Positions 33,852-43,199 of a stretch of 64,000 nt of DNA are shown here, one piece after another. A program made the position numbers and the translations under genes. The stretch is from Tsuneonella sp. CC-YZS046 (GTDB lineage Bacteria; Pseudomonadota; Alphaproteobacteria; Sphingomonadales; Sphingomonadaceae): contig NZ_CP141590.1 in assembly GCF_035581365.1 (NCBI RefSeq), positions 2,538,001 through 2,602,000 of the forward strand, read 5' to 3'. The notes under the pieces are model-generated. The model was not told the DNA's origin and did no database searches. It was given only the letters and a program-made list of their open reading frames with translations. Each line of letters starts with the position of its first letter. The first letter of the stretch is position 1.

Positions 33852-34427
33852 TCAGCCGATCTTCACGACGGTGTCGGAAGTGAATTCATATTCCGGCACC
33901 TCCAGGTTCAGCGGCGCCGGACCTTTGCGGATGCGCGCGGCCGTATCGTAGTGCGAACCGTGGCAGGGGCAGAAATAGCCGCCGAATTCACCCTTCGGCT
34001 CGCCTTCGCCCGCGCCGAGCGGAACGCAGCCGAGATGGGTGCAGACGCCCATCGTTATCAGCCAGTTCTCGCGCCCTTCCTTGGTGCGTTCCGCCAGGGT
34101 CTGGGGATCGCGCAGGGAGGAAGCCGGCACGGCATTGGCCTCCGAGATTTCCTTCGGGGTCAGATTGCGGATGAACACCGGCTGCTTGCGGAAAATGCCC
34201 TTGATCGCCTGTCCCGGCTGGATCGAGGAAATATCCATTTCAACCGTGCTCTCGGCCAGCACATCGGCCGATGGAGACATCTGGCTGATCAGCGGGATCA
34301 GGGTGGCGATACCGCCGACACCCGCCGCGCTTACCGCCGCGATATTGATGAAATCACGCCGCCTTACGCCTTCGCCCGCCAGTTCCGCGAGTCCCTCGGC
34401 GGTTGCGGTGCCAGTATTTTCTGCCAT
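33852..34427 (-). CDS. petA: Rieske iron-sulfur subunit of the bc1 complex (191 aa)
   Basis: Carries the 2Fe-2S cluster that accepts electrons from ubiquinol. An N-terminal twin-arginine-like [23 protein letters not shown] anchor is near residues 22-45. The cluster boxes CTHLGCVP and CPCHGSHYD contribute two Cys and two His plus the disulfide pair. [14 protein letters not shown] between them is a typical loop. It is the first gene of petABC. Confidence 0.96.
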   Translation of the reverse strand: MAENTGTATAEGLAELAGEGVRRRDFINIAAVSAAGVGGIATLIPLISQMSPSADVLAESTVEMDISSIQPGQAIKGIFRKQPVFIRNLTPKEISEANAVPASSLRDPQTLAERTKEGRENWLITMGVCTHLGCVPLGAGEGEPKGEFGGYFCPCHGSHYDTAARIRKGPAPLNLEVPEYEFTSDTVVKIG

Positions 34428-34623
34428 CAGCCCTGCCTTGCACTGCCGGTTCTGCCCCGCCTGAACGACGGGCGAAGCCGGAAAAATCTAAACAGTCGCG
34501 CCCGGAGGTGCCCCCCAATGCAATGATCGGCACGGGTTTACCCTCGCCGATGCCGACTTGGGCGGGCTGATAGACGCAAGGTGGCCGATTGCCAACAGGC
34601 TTTTTGGCGCATTCGGGCCAAGT

Positions 34624-35376
34624 TCATGCCGCAAGCCCGATCAGCGAGAATTGACGTCCGTAATTCCCTTCTCCGCGATGCGTCGCGCGGCGATAGGAGA
34701 AGAACCTTTCCTCGTCCGCATAGGTATCCAGCCCGAGCCGCTCCACGCCGCCAACCCCCGCGTCGGCAAGGCGCCGGGCGACGAATCCCTCGAGGTCGAA
34801 CTGGTAATGACCCGCCCGCCCCGGAGCGAAGAACTCTTGGTCGCCCGGCCCGAACCGCTCGCGGAAATCCTGCCCCACCTCGTAGCTCGCCTGCGCGATG
34901 CAAGGCCCGATCGCGGCCACGATCCCGTCGCGCCGCGCCCCCAGCGCCTCCATCGCGGCCACCGCCGATTCGATCACGCCGCCCCGCGCGCCCTTCCAGC
35001 CGGCATGGGCCGCGCCCACCACCCCGGCTGCGCGATCCGCCAGCAGCACCGGCGCGCAATCGGCCGTCACTATGCCCAGAACCAGCCCGCGCCGCCGGGT
35101 GACGAGCGCATCGGCCCGGGGCCGGGCATCCTCGCTCCAGGGTTCATCGACGATCGCCGCATCGGGCGAATGCACCTGATAGACCGTCACCAACCGCGCG
35201 CCGGGCAGGACGGCCCGCGCCGCACGGCGGCGATTCTCCATGACCGCTTCCCCATCATCGCCCGATCCCAGTCCGACATTGAGGCCCGCCGCGATTCCGC
35301 TGGAAACGCCCCCGCGCCGGGTGAGAAATCCATGCGGAAGCCCGGACAATATCGCCGCGCCGATCGCTTCGGGCAT
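34624..35376 (-). CDS. pgeF: Peptidoglycan editing factor PgeF / YfiH-type laccase-domain protein (250 aa)
   Basis: This family was long called polyphenol oxidase; PgeF removes wrongly incorporated L-Ser from peptidoglycan precursors, and relatives act on purine nucleosides. The metal-binding residues appear in order as VYQVHSPD, TADCAPVLL and AAHAGWKGA, and IGPCIAQASYEVG follows. The ATG at 35376 is one base after the stop of pepN (TGACATG), so the two are coupled. A TTG nine bases upstream is a weaker alternative start. Confidence 0.9.
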   Translation of the reverse strand: MPEAIGAAILSGLPHGFLTRRGGVSSGIAAGLNVGLGSGDDGEAVMENRRRAARAVLPGARLVTVYQVHSPDAAIVDEPWSEDARPRADALVTRRRGLVLGIVTADCAPVLLADRAAGVVGAAHAGWKGARGGVIESAVAAMEALGARRDGIVAAIGPCIAQASYEVGQDFRERFGPGDQEFFAPGRAGHYQFDLEGFVARRLADAGVGGVERLGLDTYADEERFFSYRRATHRGEGNYGRQFSLIGLAA

Positions 35377-35377
35377 G

Positions 35378-38020
35378 TCAGCCAAGGCTGCGCATCACCT
35401 GTTCGTAGGTGTCGCGGGAAAGCCGGTCCACTCTGGATATGCGTTCCAGCTGCGCGCGCATCAGAGCCGAGCGGGCCGGCTCGATCCGGCGCCAGCGCCC
35501 CAGCGGCGGAACGAAACGGGCGGCTGTCTGCGCGTTGATCGGATCGAGATCGACGATCAGGTCCGCGATCATGCGATAGCCTTCGCCATCGGCGCTGTGG
35601 AAGGCATGGGGATTGGCGGCGAAGGCCATGTAGAGCGAACGCACCCGGTTGGGATTGTTCAGCGTGAAATCGGGATGCCGGGCCAGCGCCTTCACATGCT
35701 CCAGCACATTCGGATGAAGCGACGCCGCCTGGATCGAGAACCATTTGTCGATGACCAACGCATTGCCGTCATAGCGGGCGCGGAAATCGGCCAGCAACTC
35801 CTCGCGTTCCGGCGCATCGAGGCCCGCCAGCACCATCAGCGCGCCCTGCCGGTCGGTCATGTTGTCGGCCGCGCGATACTGGGCGGCGGCGAGGCCGGCG
35901 GCAAGGGCAGGATCGCCCGCGGCCAGATAGACCAGGGCCTGGGTCCTGATCTTGCGCGCGCCGCGCGCCGCCGCATCCCGGCCGAAGCCCGCTTCGCCGG
36001 CGCGCTGGTGAAGCGCGAAGAACCTTTCCTTCAGATTCGCGCCGAGCCAGGCCTTCAGCCCTTCGCGCGCGCCGTGAATCGCACCGGGATCGGCGATCAG
36101 CAGCTGTTCGGCGAGATAGGCCTCGCCGGGCAGGATCATCAATTCGCCGCGCATCAGATCGTCGAGAGCGGGGTCCTCGAGGATGGCCGCCAGCGCATCG
36201 CCCACGGCGGCGCGGCCGCTCGCGCCGTCGCCGCCATCTATCACCGCGGTCAGATGCTGGACGACCAGGCTCTGCATCGCCTCGTAGCGGGCGAAGGGAT
36301 CGTCGTCATGGGCGGCAAGGAATACCAGATCCGCCTCCGGGACATGGCGCTCCACCGCGACCGGCGCGGAAAAGCCGCGATTGATCGACAGCACGGGCGG
36401 CTGCGCGAAGCCGTCGAAGGTGTAGCCGCGCTCCTCCGCATCCAGCACGACCAGCTGCTCGCCCCGATGGCTTCCGCTCTCGCGGTCGAACAGGGCGAGC
36501 CGCAGGGGAATCGGCATGGGCCGCTTCTCCGCCTGCCCTGGCGTCGCCGGGACCGCCTGCGCCAGCGTGAGCACTGCCTTGCCGCCGCCATGCTCCAGCT
36601 TCACCGTGAGTTTCGGAGTGCCGGCCTGCGCATACCACAGGCGGAATTGCGAAAGATCCAGCCCCGCGCCGTCCTCGATCGCGCGGATGAAATCCTCGCA
36701 GGTCGCGGCCTGGCCGTCATGCCGCTCGAAATAGAGGTCGCAGCCTTTGCGGAAGGCGTCCGGCCCGGCCATGGTCCGCATCATGCGGATCACCTCCGCG
36801 CCCTTGTTGTAGACCGTGGCGGTGTAGAAATTGGAGATTTCCTGATAGCTGTCGGGCCGGATCGGATGGGCCAGCGGGCCGCTGTCCTCCGGGAACTGGG
36901 CGGAACGCAGGATGCGCACATCCTCGATCCGCTTCACGCTTGCCGAGCCCATGTCCTGGCTGAACAGCTGGTCGCGCAGCACGGTGAAGCCTTCCTTCAG
37001 GCTGAGCTGGAACCAGTCCCGGCAGGTCACGCGATTGCCCGACCAGTTATGGAAATACTCGTGAGCGATCACGCTCTCCACCGCATCGTAATCGCCGTCG
37101 GTCGCGGTTTCCGGGTCGGCCAGCACATAGCGGGTGTTGAAGATGTTGAGGCCCTTGTTCTCCATCGCGCCCATGTTGAAATCGGACACGGCGACGATGT
37201 TGAACGTGTCGAGATCATATTCGCGGCCGAACGTCTCCTCATCCCATTTCATGCTGTTCTTCAGCGATTGCATGGCGTGGCCGGTGCGTTCCAGATCGCC
37301 GTCCCGCACCCAGATGGCGAGATCGACCCTGCGCCCGCCGCAGGTGACGAAGCTGTCGCGATTGGCGACGAGATCGCCCGCCACCAATGCGAAGAGGTAG
37401 CACGGCTTGGGCCAGGGATCGTGCCATTCGGCCCAGTGCGTGCCATCGCCGGGATCGCCCGACGCGGCGAGGTTGCCATTGGACAGCAGGATCGGGAACA
37501 GCCCCTTGTCCCCGCTCATCCGCACTCTGTAGGTGCTGAGCACGTCCGGACGGTCGGGAAAGAAGGCGATTCGCCGGAAGCCTTCGGCCTCGCACTGGGT
37601 GCATAGCATCCCGTTGGAAGCATAGAGGCCCATCAACTGGCTGTTGGCCGCGGGCTCGATCTCCGTCACCACCGTGATTTCATGGGCCGCGCCGGGCAGG
37701 GTGATGAGCAGGTCCGCCCCATCCATCGTCCAGCTGTTGTTCGGCTCGCCATCCACCCGGACCGAAAGCGGCGTGAGGCCGTCGCCATTCAGGCGAATGA
37801 CCGGATCGCTTGCGCCATCGGGATTGCGCGCGACCTCCAGCACGGCCGACACGCGGGTGCGCTGCAGCCCCAGCGCGAAATCCAGCGATACCCTGGGCAC
37901 CAGCCAGGCCGGCGGAAGATAATCCTCCCGCCGGATGATGCGCGGCGCCTGCGGAGCGGCAGCAGCGTCGGCCTGCTCCGGATTTCCCTGGGGCACGGTA
38001 GGGTCTTGCACGATATCCAT
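35378..38020 (-). CDS. pepN: Aminopeptidase N (880 aa)
   Basis: A zinc M1 aminopeptidase that trims N-terminal residues from peptides in the cytoplasm. The substrate motif GAMENKGLNIFN is near residue 272, and the catalytic HEYFHNW with the second zinc Glu in LKEGFTV lies near 310-335. The C-terminal DUF3458-type helical region completes the family length of about 870-880 residues. The first 35 residues form a Pro/Ala-rich extension before IIRREDYLPP. It is divergent from the SDR gene and coupled to pgeF downstream. Confidence 0.95.
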   Translation of the reverse strand: MDIVQDPTVPQGNPEQADAAAAPQAPRIIRREDYLPPAWLVPRVSLDFALGLQRTRVSAVLEVARNPDGASDPVIRLNGDGLTPLSVRVDGEPNNSWTMDGADLLITLPGAAHEITVVTEIEPAANSQLMGLYASNGMLCTQCEAEGFRRIAFFPDRPDVLSTYRVRMSGDKGLFPILLSNGNLAASGDPGDGTHWAEWHDPWPKPCYLFALVAGDLVANRDSFVTCGGRRVDLAIWVRDGDLERTGHAMQSLKNSMKWDEETFGREYDLDTFNIVAVSDFNMGAMENKGLNIFNTRYVLADPETATDGDYDAVESVIAHEYFHNWSGNRVTCRDWFQLSLKEGFTVLRDQLFSQDMGSASVKRIEDVRILRSAQFPEDSGPLAHPIRPDSYQEISNFYTATVYNKGAEVIRMMRTMAGPDAFRKGCDLYFERHDGQAATCEDFIRAIEDGAGLDLSQFRLWYAQAGTPKLTVKLEHGGGKAVLTLAQAVPATPGQAEKRPMPIPLRLALFDRESGSHRGEQLVVLDAEERGYTFDGFAQPPVLSINRGFSAPVAVERHVPEADLVFLAAHDDDPFARYEAMQSLVVQHLTAVIDGGDGASGRAAVGDALAAILEDPALDDLMRGELMILPGEAYLAEQLLIADPGAIHGAREGLKAWLGANLKERFFALHQRAGEAGFGRDAAARGARKIRTQALVYLAAGDPALAAGLAAAQYRAADNMTDRQGALMVLAGLDAPEREELLADFRARYDGNALVIDKWFSIQAASLHPNVLEHVKALARHPDFTLNNPNRVRSLYMAFAANPHAFHSADGEGYRMIADLIVDLDPINAQTAARFVPPLGRWRRIEPARSALMRAQLERISRVDRLSRDTYEQVMRSLG

Positions 38021-38074
38021 AGGATTCCTGTCTTAGGTTCTTTCGCCGGGCCGTCCAGTGGCTACAACGCCGGC

Positions 38075-38878
38075 ATGGCGCATATGTTCATTTTCGGGCT
38101 GGGCTATGCCGCGAGCCATATCGCCGCCCATCTGCGCCAGTCAGGCTGGACGCTCGACGCGACGGGACGACACGGCAATCTGGATTTCGCCGATGCCGCC
38201 GCGATCCGATCCGCATTGCGCCGGGCCAGCCATGTGCTGTCGTCAGTGCCGCCGGGCGAGGATGGCGATCCGGTGCTGGATGCGCATGGCGCGGATCTTG
38301 GCGGCAAATGGCTGGGCTATCTCTCTTCCACCGGGGTCTATGGCGACACCGGCGGAGCCTGGGTGGACGAAAGCGCGCAGATCGGCGGCGGCAGGCGCTC
38401 CGCCCGCGCGCAAGCCGATGCGGGCTGGCTGGAGCTGGGCGCGCGCGTGTTCCGCCTGCCCGGCATCTACGGGCCGGGGCGCAGCGCGCTGAAACGGGTG
38501 CGGGAAGGCCGCGCCCACCGGATCGACCTGCCGGCCCAGGTCTTCAGCCGGGTGCATGTGGAGGACATCGCCAGTGGCGTCATGGCCGCGCTCGACCGCC
38601 CCGCGCCGCCCGGCGCCTACAATCTGGCGGATGACCTGCCCTGCGGCCAGAACCGCGTGATCGAGGAGGCCTGCCGCCTGACCGGCGCCCCGGTGCCGCC
38701 GCTGCGGTCGCTCGACGAGGCCGGACTTTCGCCCATGGCCCGCGCTTTCTATGCCGAGAACCGCCGCGTGGCCAACGGCAAGGCCGAACGAATCCTTGGC
38801 TGGCGGCCGCGCCACCCTACATACCGGGAAGGTCTGCAAGCGGTTCTGGCCGCGGAAAGGGAACAGGCAGGACGATGA
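38075..38878 (+). CDS. Extended SDR / NAD-dependent epimerase-like protein (267 aa)
   Basis: An atypical extended SDR similar to YeeZ-type proteins. The nucleotide loop IFGLGYAASHIAAHL is at residues 5-19. The active-site region GYLSSTGVYGDTGG carries the Ser and Tyr positions. RLPGIYGPGRSAL and FSRVHVEDIASGV follow as in epimerases. The ATG at 38075 is in frame, 54 bases from the divergent pepN start. Its stop overlaps the GNAT gene start by 4 bases. The substrate is not predictable. Confidence 0.82.
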   Translation: MAHMFIFGLGYAASHIAAHLRQSGWTLDATGRHGNLDFADAAAIRSALRRASHVLSSVPPGEDGDPVLDAHGADLGGKWLGYLSSTGVYGDTGGAWVDESAQIGGGRRSARAQADAGWLELGARVFRLPGIYGPGRSALKRVREGRAHRIDLPAQVFSRVHVEDIASGVMAALDRPAPPGAYNLADDLPCGQNRVIEEACRLTGAPVPPLRSLDEAGLSPMARAFYAENRRVANGKAERILGWRPRHPTYREGLQAVLAAEREQAGR

Positions 38879-39168
38879 GCGAGACAGTCGAGATCACCCA
38901 TCACACCGACGGGAATGGCGGCGAATACCGTGCGATCGTGCCCGGCAGCGAGTATTTCGGCCGGATGACCTGGCGCAAGGCCGGGGATGCCCGGCTGGTG
39001 GATCACACCATCGTGCCGCCCGAGATCGGCGGACGCGGCATCGCGGCGCAGCTGGTCGAGGCGCTCATCGCGGATGCGCGGGAGCAGGGATTCAGGATCA
39101 TCCCCCAATGCAGCTATGTCGCGGCGGCCTTCCGCCGCCATCCGGAATGGGCCGACCTGCTGGCCTGA
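38875..39168 (+). CDS. Small GNAT-type N-acetyltransferase (97 aa)
   Basis: A short GCN5-related acetyltransferase of the YjdJ/NATD1 type. It has DHTIVPPEIGGRGIAAQLVEALIADAR, where the GGRGIA turn binds acetyl-CoA, and a final IIPQCSYVAAAFRRHPEW, the typical end of this small family. The ATG at 38875 overlaps the stop of the SDR (ATGA). Substrate is unknown. Confidence 0.87.
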   Translation: MSETVEITHHTDGNGGEYRAIVPGSEYFGRMTWRKAGDARLVDHTIVPPEIGGRGIAAQLVEALIADAREQGFRIIPQCSYVAAAFRRHPEWADLLA

Positions 39169-39184
39169 GCGGCGGCCCCGGCGG

Positions 39185-39817
39185 TCAGCCCTGCCGGCTT
39201 TCGGCCACCTCGCGCAGCAGCCGCTCCCGCGTGCCGGAGAGATCGAGCGCGAGCAGGCGCAAGGCCCCGCCCCGGCGCATGGCGGCGCGGAACTGGCAAT
39301 CGTCTATATCGCCCTGCGCCCAGGTTTCGAGCGCGCCGGAAGTCAGATAGAGCATGTCCTCGGCCAGCTCCGGCTTGAGGATCTGCCGCTCCGGCCACCG
39401 CGCGAAGATCGCATCCAGCGCGTGATGCCAGAACCTCATGCTCATCTCCATGAACCGGGGGCGGTTCAGCTCGTCCTTGACCCCGAACAGGTGCCGCAGC
39501 AGCGCGCCATGCAGGGTGGGATTGGACAGGTAGATCGAAGAGACGCTGTCGACCGAATTCAGGAAAGCGTCGATCGGATCGGCGGCGGCGTGAATCTCTA
39601 TCCCGGTATCGACCGTCTCCACGATATTGTTCAGGATGTGATAGAGCAGGGACGATTTGGAGCCGAACTGGTTGTAGATCGTCTGGATGCTCACGCCGGA
39701 AATGCCGGCGATGTCCTCCATGGAGAATTCGGTGCTCCCATGCAGCTGGAGCAGCGACTTCGTCGCATTGACGATCGAATCCCTGCGATTCTGCTTGCCT
39801 TGGTCGCGTTTGCTCAT
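39185..39817 (-). CDS. TetR-family transcriptional regulator (210 aa)
   Basis: The N-terminal helix-turn-helix reads MEDIAGISGVSIQTIYNQFGSKSSLLYHIL at about residues 28-60. The rest is an all-helical ligand-binding domain of normal length. The ATG at 39817 follows GAGGGTGGA. It is divergent from the EthD/LLM genes with an AT-rich 147-base gap at 39818-39964, so it likely controls that cluster and itself. The ligand is unknown. Confidence 0.88.
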   Translation of the reverse strand: MSKRDQGKQNRRDSIVNATKSLLQLHGSTEFSMEDIAGISGVSIQTIYNQFGSKSSLLYHILNNIVETVDTGIEIHAAADPIDAFLNSVDSVSSIYLSNPTLHGALLRHLFGVKDELNRPRFMEMSMRFWHHALDAIFARWPERQILKPELAEDMLYLTSGALETWAQGDIDDCQFRAAMRRGGALRLLALDLSGTRERLLREVAESRQG

Positions 39818-39890
39818 TCCACCCTCGATACAGCCAATCACCCGTCATCTCAAACCTGCATTTGGCCGCTTGACGGACAGGATGCACAAA

Positions 39891-39916
39891 ATTAGAATTG
39901 ATTCAAATTATATCGG
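39891..39916. promoter_or_regulatory. AT-rich operator/promoter candidate between tetR and the EthD gene
   Basis: An AT-rich block in otherwise GC-rich DNA contains GAATTGATTC, an imperfect inverted repeat, followed by AAATTATATC, which could hold a -10 box for the plus strand. It lies about 50-75 bases before the divergent genes' starts. The call is weak and positional. Confidence 0.3.
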
Positions 39917-39964
39917 AATATGCCTCGCCGGGTCGAGGCCAGGCTCCAAAAACGGCGAGGATCT

Positions 39965-40675
39965 GTGCAGTTCCACAACACCTATCTCCAGAAGCGCCAG
40001 CCCGGAATGTCCTATCGCGATTTCCAGAGGCTGTGGCGCTCGCATGGCGATTACGCCGCCAGCGTCCCCGCCTTCTGGGATAATGTCGAGCGCTACGTCC
40101 AGAACGATCCGGTCGAGGAGCCGGCGGGCATCCCCGGCGTTTCGACCGAATTCGATGCCGTGGGCGAAATCTACTACACCAGCTACGAAACCTGGGTTTC
40201 GATGCGCGACGTGATGTGGAACGAGATCAAGCCGGACGAGCAGCGCGTGTTCGCCGGGCCGCCCACCGCCGTCAGGGGCGACCGCACGGTCCACCAGCAG
40301 CCGGAAGGCCTCCACAAACTGTTCACCTTCGCCAGCTTCAAGGACGAGGAAGCGCGAGCGGATGGCGCACGCCTGCTGGCCGATCATGCCGCCGCGACGC
40401 TGGCCCTGCCCGATTTCGGCGGCAAGCTGGCTGGCTTTACCACCACCACCGCGCGGCAGGCGCCCGCCGATTCGGGGATGGCGGCGGTCCCGCAGACCGC
40501 GTCCAATCGCGACCTGCTCTTCATTCATCATTTCACCAGCGAGGATGCGGCCCGGAGCGCCTTGAAAAGCGCCGACTACCTGCGGCTGCAAACGCTGGAA
40601 GACCGCTTTCTCGACTGGGATTCGCGGATCGTGATCCTCACCCGCGGGTGGGTGTTCAAGGGCGATAACGGCTGA
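39965..40675 (+). CDS. Tandem EthD-domain protein (236 aa)
   Basis: Two ferredoxin-like dimeric barrel units in one chain. The first (residues 1-110) begins VQFHNTYLQKRQPGMSYRDFQRLWRSHG, the EthD pattern with a conserved helix W/H. The second (about 118-236) begins LHKLFTFASFKDEEARADGARLLADHA and ends FLDWDSRIVILTRGW. The chosen GTG at 39965 follows GGCGAGGATCT and begins at the domain edge; ATG at 39920 is an alternative. EthD-like proteins aid oxidation of ethers, aromatics or polyketides. It heads a co-directional run into the LLM oxidoreductase. Confidence 0.78.
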   Translation: MQFHNTYLQKRQPGMSYRDFQRLWRSHGDYAASVPAFWDNVERYVQNDPVEEPAGIPGVSTEFDAVGEIYYTSYETWVSMRDVMWNEIKPDEQRVFAGPPTAVRGDRTVHQQPEGLHKLFTFASFKDEEARADGARLLADHAAATLALPDFGGKLAGFTTTTARQAPADSGMAAVPQTASNRDLLFIHHFTSEDAARSALKSADYLRLQTLEDRFLDWDSRIVILTRGWVFKGDNG

Positions 40676-40693
40676 TTTCGAAGGACTGTCCCC

Positions 40694-41797
40694 ATGGAAA
40701 TTTTCTACACCCCGCTCTGGCAGGATTCCGGCGCGCAGCGCCCGGCGCGGCAGTTCGTCCAGGACGAGCTGTGGCTGATGGAGCAGCTCGAGGATCTGGG
40801 CTTCGACGCCTGCTGTTCCCCGGAGCATCATTTCGACATCGACTATTCCGCCTGCCCGGACAATTTCCTGCCGCTGGCCTATCTCGCCGGCAAGACCACG
40901 CGCCTGAAGCTGTGCCTCGCCGCCGTGATCCTGCCCTGGAACGATCCCCTGCGCGCGGCCGAAAAGCTGGCCTTCCTCGACCATCTCAGCAACGGCCGCT
41001 GCATGCCCGGCTTCGGGCGCGGCCTGGCCCGGATGGAATATGAGCTGCTGGGCATCGACATGGACGAATCGCGGGATCGGTTCGACGAAGCCGTGGTGAT
41101 GGTGCTGGATGCGCTGAAAACCGGCACGATCGAGGGCAGCGGCCCCTACTACAAGCAGCCGCGCGCGCCGATCCATCCGGCTCCGCGCCCGGAACTCACG
41201 GAGAATTTCTGCGCGGTCGGGATGTCGCCGGATTCCGCCGCGATGGCGGGCCGCATTGGCGGCAAGATCCTCAGCTTCGTCAATCGCCCGCTGCCCGACA
41301 TGATGCCGCTGTTCGATGCCTATGCGCAGGCGCTGCGCGCGCATCATCCGGGCAAGACCCCGCATTACATCATGGCCGACTTCTTCATGGTCCGGGAAAG
41401 CGCGGACGAGGCGCTCGATCTGGCGATGAAATATGTGGTGGAATACTTCCATACCGTCGTCCGCCATTACGAAATGACCGGCGAGCATTTCGACAAGGCC
41501 AAGGGCTATGCCTCCTATGCGGAAGCGGCAGCGGCATTGCGGGAAGCCGGAGCCGACGCGGCCGCCGAAGCCTATGTCAAGGCGCAGGTGGGGATCGGCA
41601 CCCCGGAGCAGGTGCTTCGGAATATCGAGGAGCGCATCCAGGTCATCGGACCGGAAATGAGCCTCGCCGGGTGCTTCTATTACAGCGGGATGCCGCGCGA
41701 GCTGGCGCAGGAATCCCTGCAATTGTTCAGCCGGAAAGTGATCCGCGAAGCCAAGGACATGGCCGGCGCGGCCAGGGCGGGCCGGGTTCCCGCCTGA
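40694..41797 (+). CDS. LLM-class flavin-dependent oxidoreductase (367 aa)
   Basis: A luciferase-like monooxygenase of TIM-barrel fold that uses reduced flavin. The start MEIFYTPLWQDSG and FDACCSPEHHFDI match the bacterial luciferase/alkanal group, and KLCLAAVILPWNDPLRAAEKLAFLDHLSNGRC with GFGRGLARMEYELLGI is the flavin-binding core. A partner flavin reductase is not adjacent. It lies 18 bases after the tandem EthD gene. Such enzymes oxidise cyclic ketones, terpenoids, sulfonates or chelators; the substrate here is unknown. Confidence 0.9.
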   Translation: MEIFYTPLWQDSGAQRPARQFVQDELWLMEQLEDLGFDACCSPEHHFDIDYSACPDNFLPLAYLAGKTTRLKLCLAAVILPWNDPLRAAEKLAFLDHLSNGRCMPGFGRGLARMEYELLGIDMDESRDRFDEAVVMVLDALKTGTIEGSGPYYKQPRAPIHPAPRPELTENFCAVGMSPDSAAMAGRIGGKILSFVNRPLPDMMPLFDAYAQALRAHHPGKTPHYIMADFFMVRESADEALDLAMKYVVEYFHTVVRHYEMTGEHFDKAKGYASYAEAAAALREAGADAAAEAYVKAQVGIGTPEQVLRNIEERIQVIGPEMSLAGCFYYSGMPRELAQESLQLFSRKVIREAKDMAGAARAGRVPA

Positions 41798-41930
41798 CCG
41801 CGCTTGCTCTCTCGGCCACATCGACCGGCCCGGTAAGGGGCTGGCGTGTTTCGCATCAATGCCATATGTCGCGCTCGTGAAGGCACGCCATGAAGGGCGG
41901 CCGGAGTTTCATCATCGAGGGGGACACCAT

Positions 41931-42284
41931 ATGACCAGCAGCACGATCCGGCAGGGCTTCTTCATCCTGATCGGCATCGCGGCCCTTTTCCTGACATGGC
42001 CCTATGCCATCCAGTGGATTCAAGCCGGCGGCAATATCCTGAACCCGGTCACATTCTTCTCCGACGCGATCAACGCGGGCGGCACCGCCGCATTCCTGAC
42101 CTTCGATCTGCTGGTCGTCTGGATCGTCTTCATGGTCTGGGTGGTGGGCGACGCCGCCAAGGTCGGCCTGGGCGCCAGGACCGGCTGGGTCTTCGTCGCG
42201 CTGTCGTTCATCGGCGTGTCGATGGCCTTCCCGTTCTACCTCGTCTATCGCGAGCGCTTCCTGGCCAAGCAGAACCAGGGCTGA
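41931..42284 (+). CDS. Small DUF2834-type membrane protein (117 aa)
   Basis: Three transmembrane helices are visible at about 8-24, 45-68 and 80-98. The pattern, with FFSDAINAGGTAAFLTFDLLVVWIVF in the middle, fits DUF2834, a family of unknown function seen beside fatty-acid, terpene or steroid metabolism genes. The ATG at 41931 follows GAGGGGGACACC. It is the last plus-strand gene before the tandem winged-helix regulator. Confidence 0.75.
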   Translation: MTSSTIRQGFFILIGIAALFLTWPYAIQWIQAGGNILNPVTFFSDAINAGGTAAFLTFDLLVVWIVFMVWVVGDAAKVGLGARTGWVFVALSFIGVSMAFPFYLVYRERFLAKQNQG

Positions 42285-42296
42285 GCCTTGCAATCC

Positions 42297-42320
42297 GGGG
42301 CGGCCCCGGCAAGCCGCCCC
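42297..42320. terminator. GC hairpin between convergent genes
   Basis: GGGGCGGC and GCCGCCCC pair over 8 bp with an 8-base loop. No T-run follows on either strand, but the position between convergent stops favours a role in ending both transcripts. Confidence 0.35.
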
Positions 42321-42333
42321 CCCCTTCCGCCGG

Positions 42334-42990
42334 TCAATTGACCAGCAGCCCCAGATCGACGATCTGCCGATGCGCCCGGTCCAGCACCGACCGGACATGG
42401 CCAGACAGCGCGTAAATCTTTGATCTGCTGTCGCTGGCGTCCGCAGTGCAGGTCAATATGCCCATGTCGGCCAGCCGCTTGAGCGTGTAATAGAACGATG
42501 TGCTCGAATATTTTCCGAGGCTGAAGACATCGGTCGCCCGCGCCTCGACCATCTCGTAGAGATGGATCACGATATAGAACTCTATCGAATAATACCGGAT
42601 GTTCAGGCTCTGCTCGATAAAGCCGACATGCGCATAAATCGGGGCGATTTCACGATCGCCTTCCGCGAACAGCCGCGAGCGCATCCAGCGGTCGATCGAA
42701 AGATAGGCGGAATCGATCAGGGCCCGCGTCTGATCGCTGAGGCGGTAGCGGCGCAGCACCTGGGCGCTGGACAAGGCGCGTGAGCGGACGATCCCGGACC
42801 GCTTCAGATCCTGCAGCGAGGCGAAGAATGTGGAGCTGGCCAGCGGGCAATTTGCCAGGATCGATGTGGAGGATGCCTCATCGTTCTCGTAAATATAGGA
42901 TATGATGGAATATTTCTTCGAATAAACGCGCAGCTTGGTCGATCGCTCCACCTCGCCGATGATCTGCGCCATGCTGCGATTGTTCATCAT
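42334..42990 (-). CDS. Tandem winged-helix regulator (218 aa)
   Basis: A cytoplasmic protein with two similar halves. The first (about 15-75) reads YSIISYIYENDEASSTSILANCPLASSTFFASLQDLKRSGIVRSR. The second (about 125-190) reads IVIHLYEMVEARATDVFSLGKYSSTSFYYTLKRLADMGILTCT. Both have the helix-turn-helix plus wing spacing of MarR/PadR-like domains. The duplication in one chain is unusual. The ATG at 42990 has a second ATG one codon later. It is divergent from the zinc alcohol dehydrogenase gene and so probably controls that half of the cluster; the signal is unknown. Confidence 0.75.
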   Translation of the reverse strand: MMNNRSMAQIIGEVERSTKLRVYSKKYSIISYIYENDEASSTSILANCPLASSTFFASLQDLKRSGIVRSRALSSAQVLRRYRLSDQTRALIDSAYLSIDRWMRSRLFAEGDREIAPIYAHVGFIEQSLNIRYYSIEFYIVIHLYEMVEARATDVFSLGKYSSTSFYYTLKRLADMGILTCTADASDSRSKIYALSGHVRSVLDRAHRQIVDLGLLVN

Positions 42991-43199
42991 ATCAGGCCTG
43001 GGCAACGGGTTCGTGTCGTGCGGCCGATTTCTCCATGTCCCGCGCGGCGATGCAATGCAAAAATTTAACGACGCTTTTCGGAGTTGCGGGATTCGCGGCG
43101 CCATCCGCATAGTGCCGCCCATAAGAGCGGTTGCAGGCAATGGAAGCCCGGAAAAGGGCTCATGCCGCGAGCGGGCCTGCGCGCTCGGGAGAGGATGCC

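Noticed and set aside
35240-37606. Long open frame on the plus strand opposite pepN
   Set aside because: It is antisense to a complete aminopeptidase N with all catalytic motifs; its translation is low complexity and matches no family.
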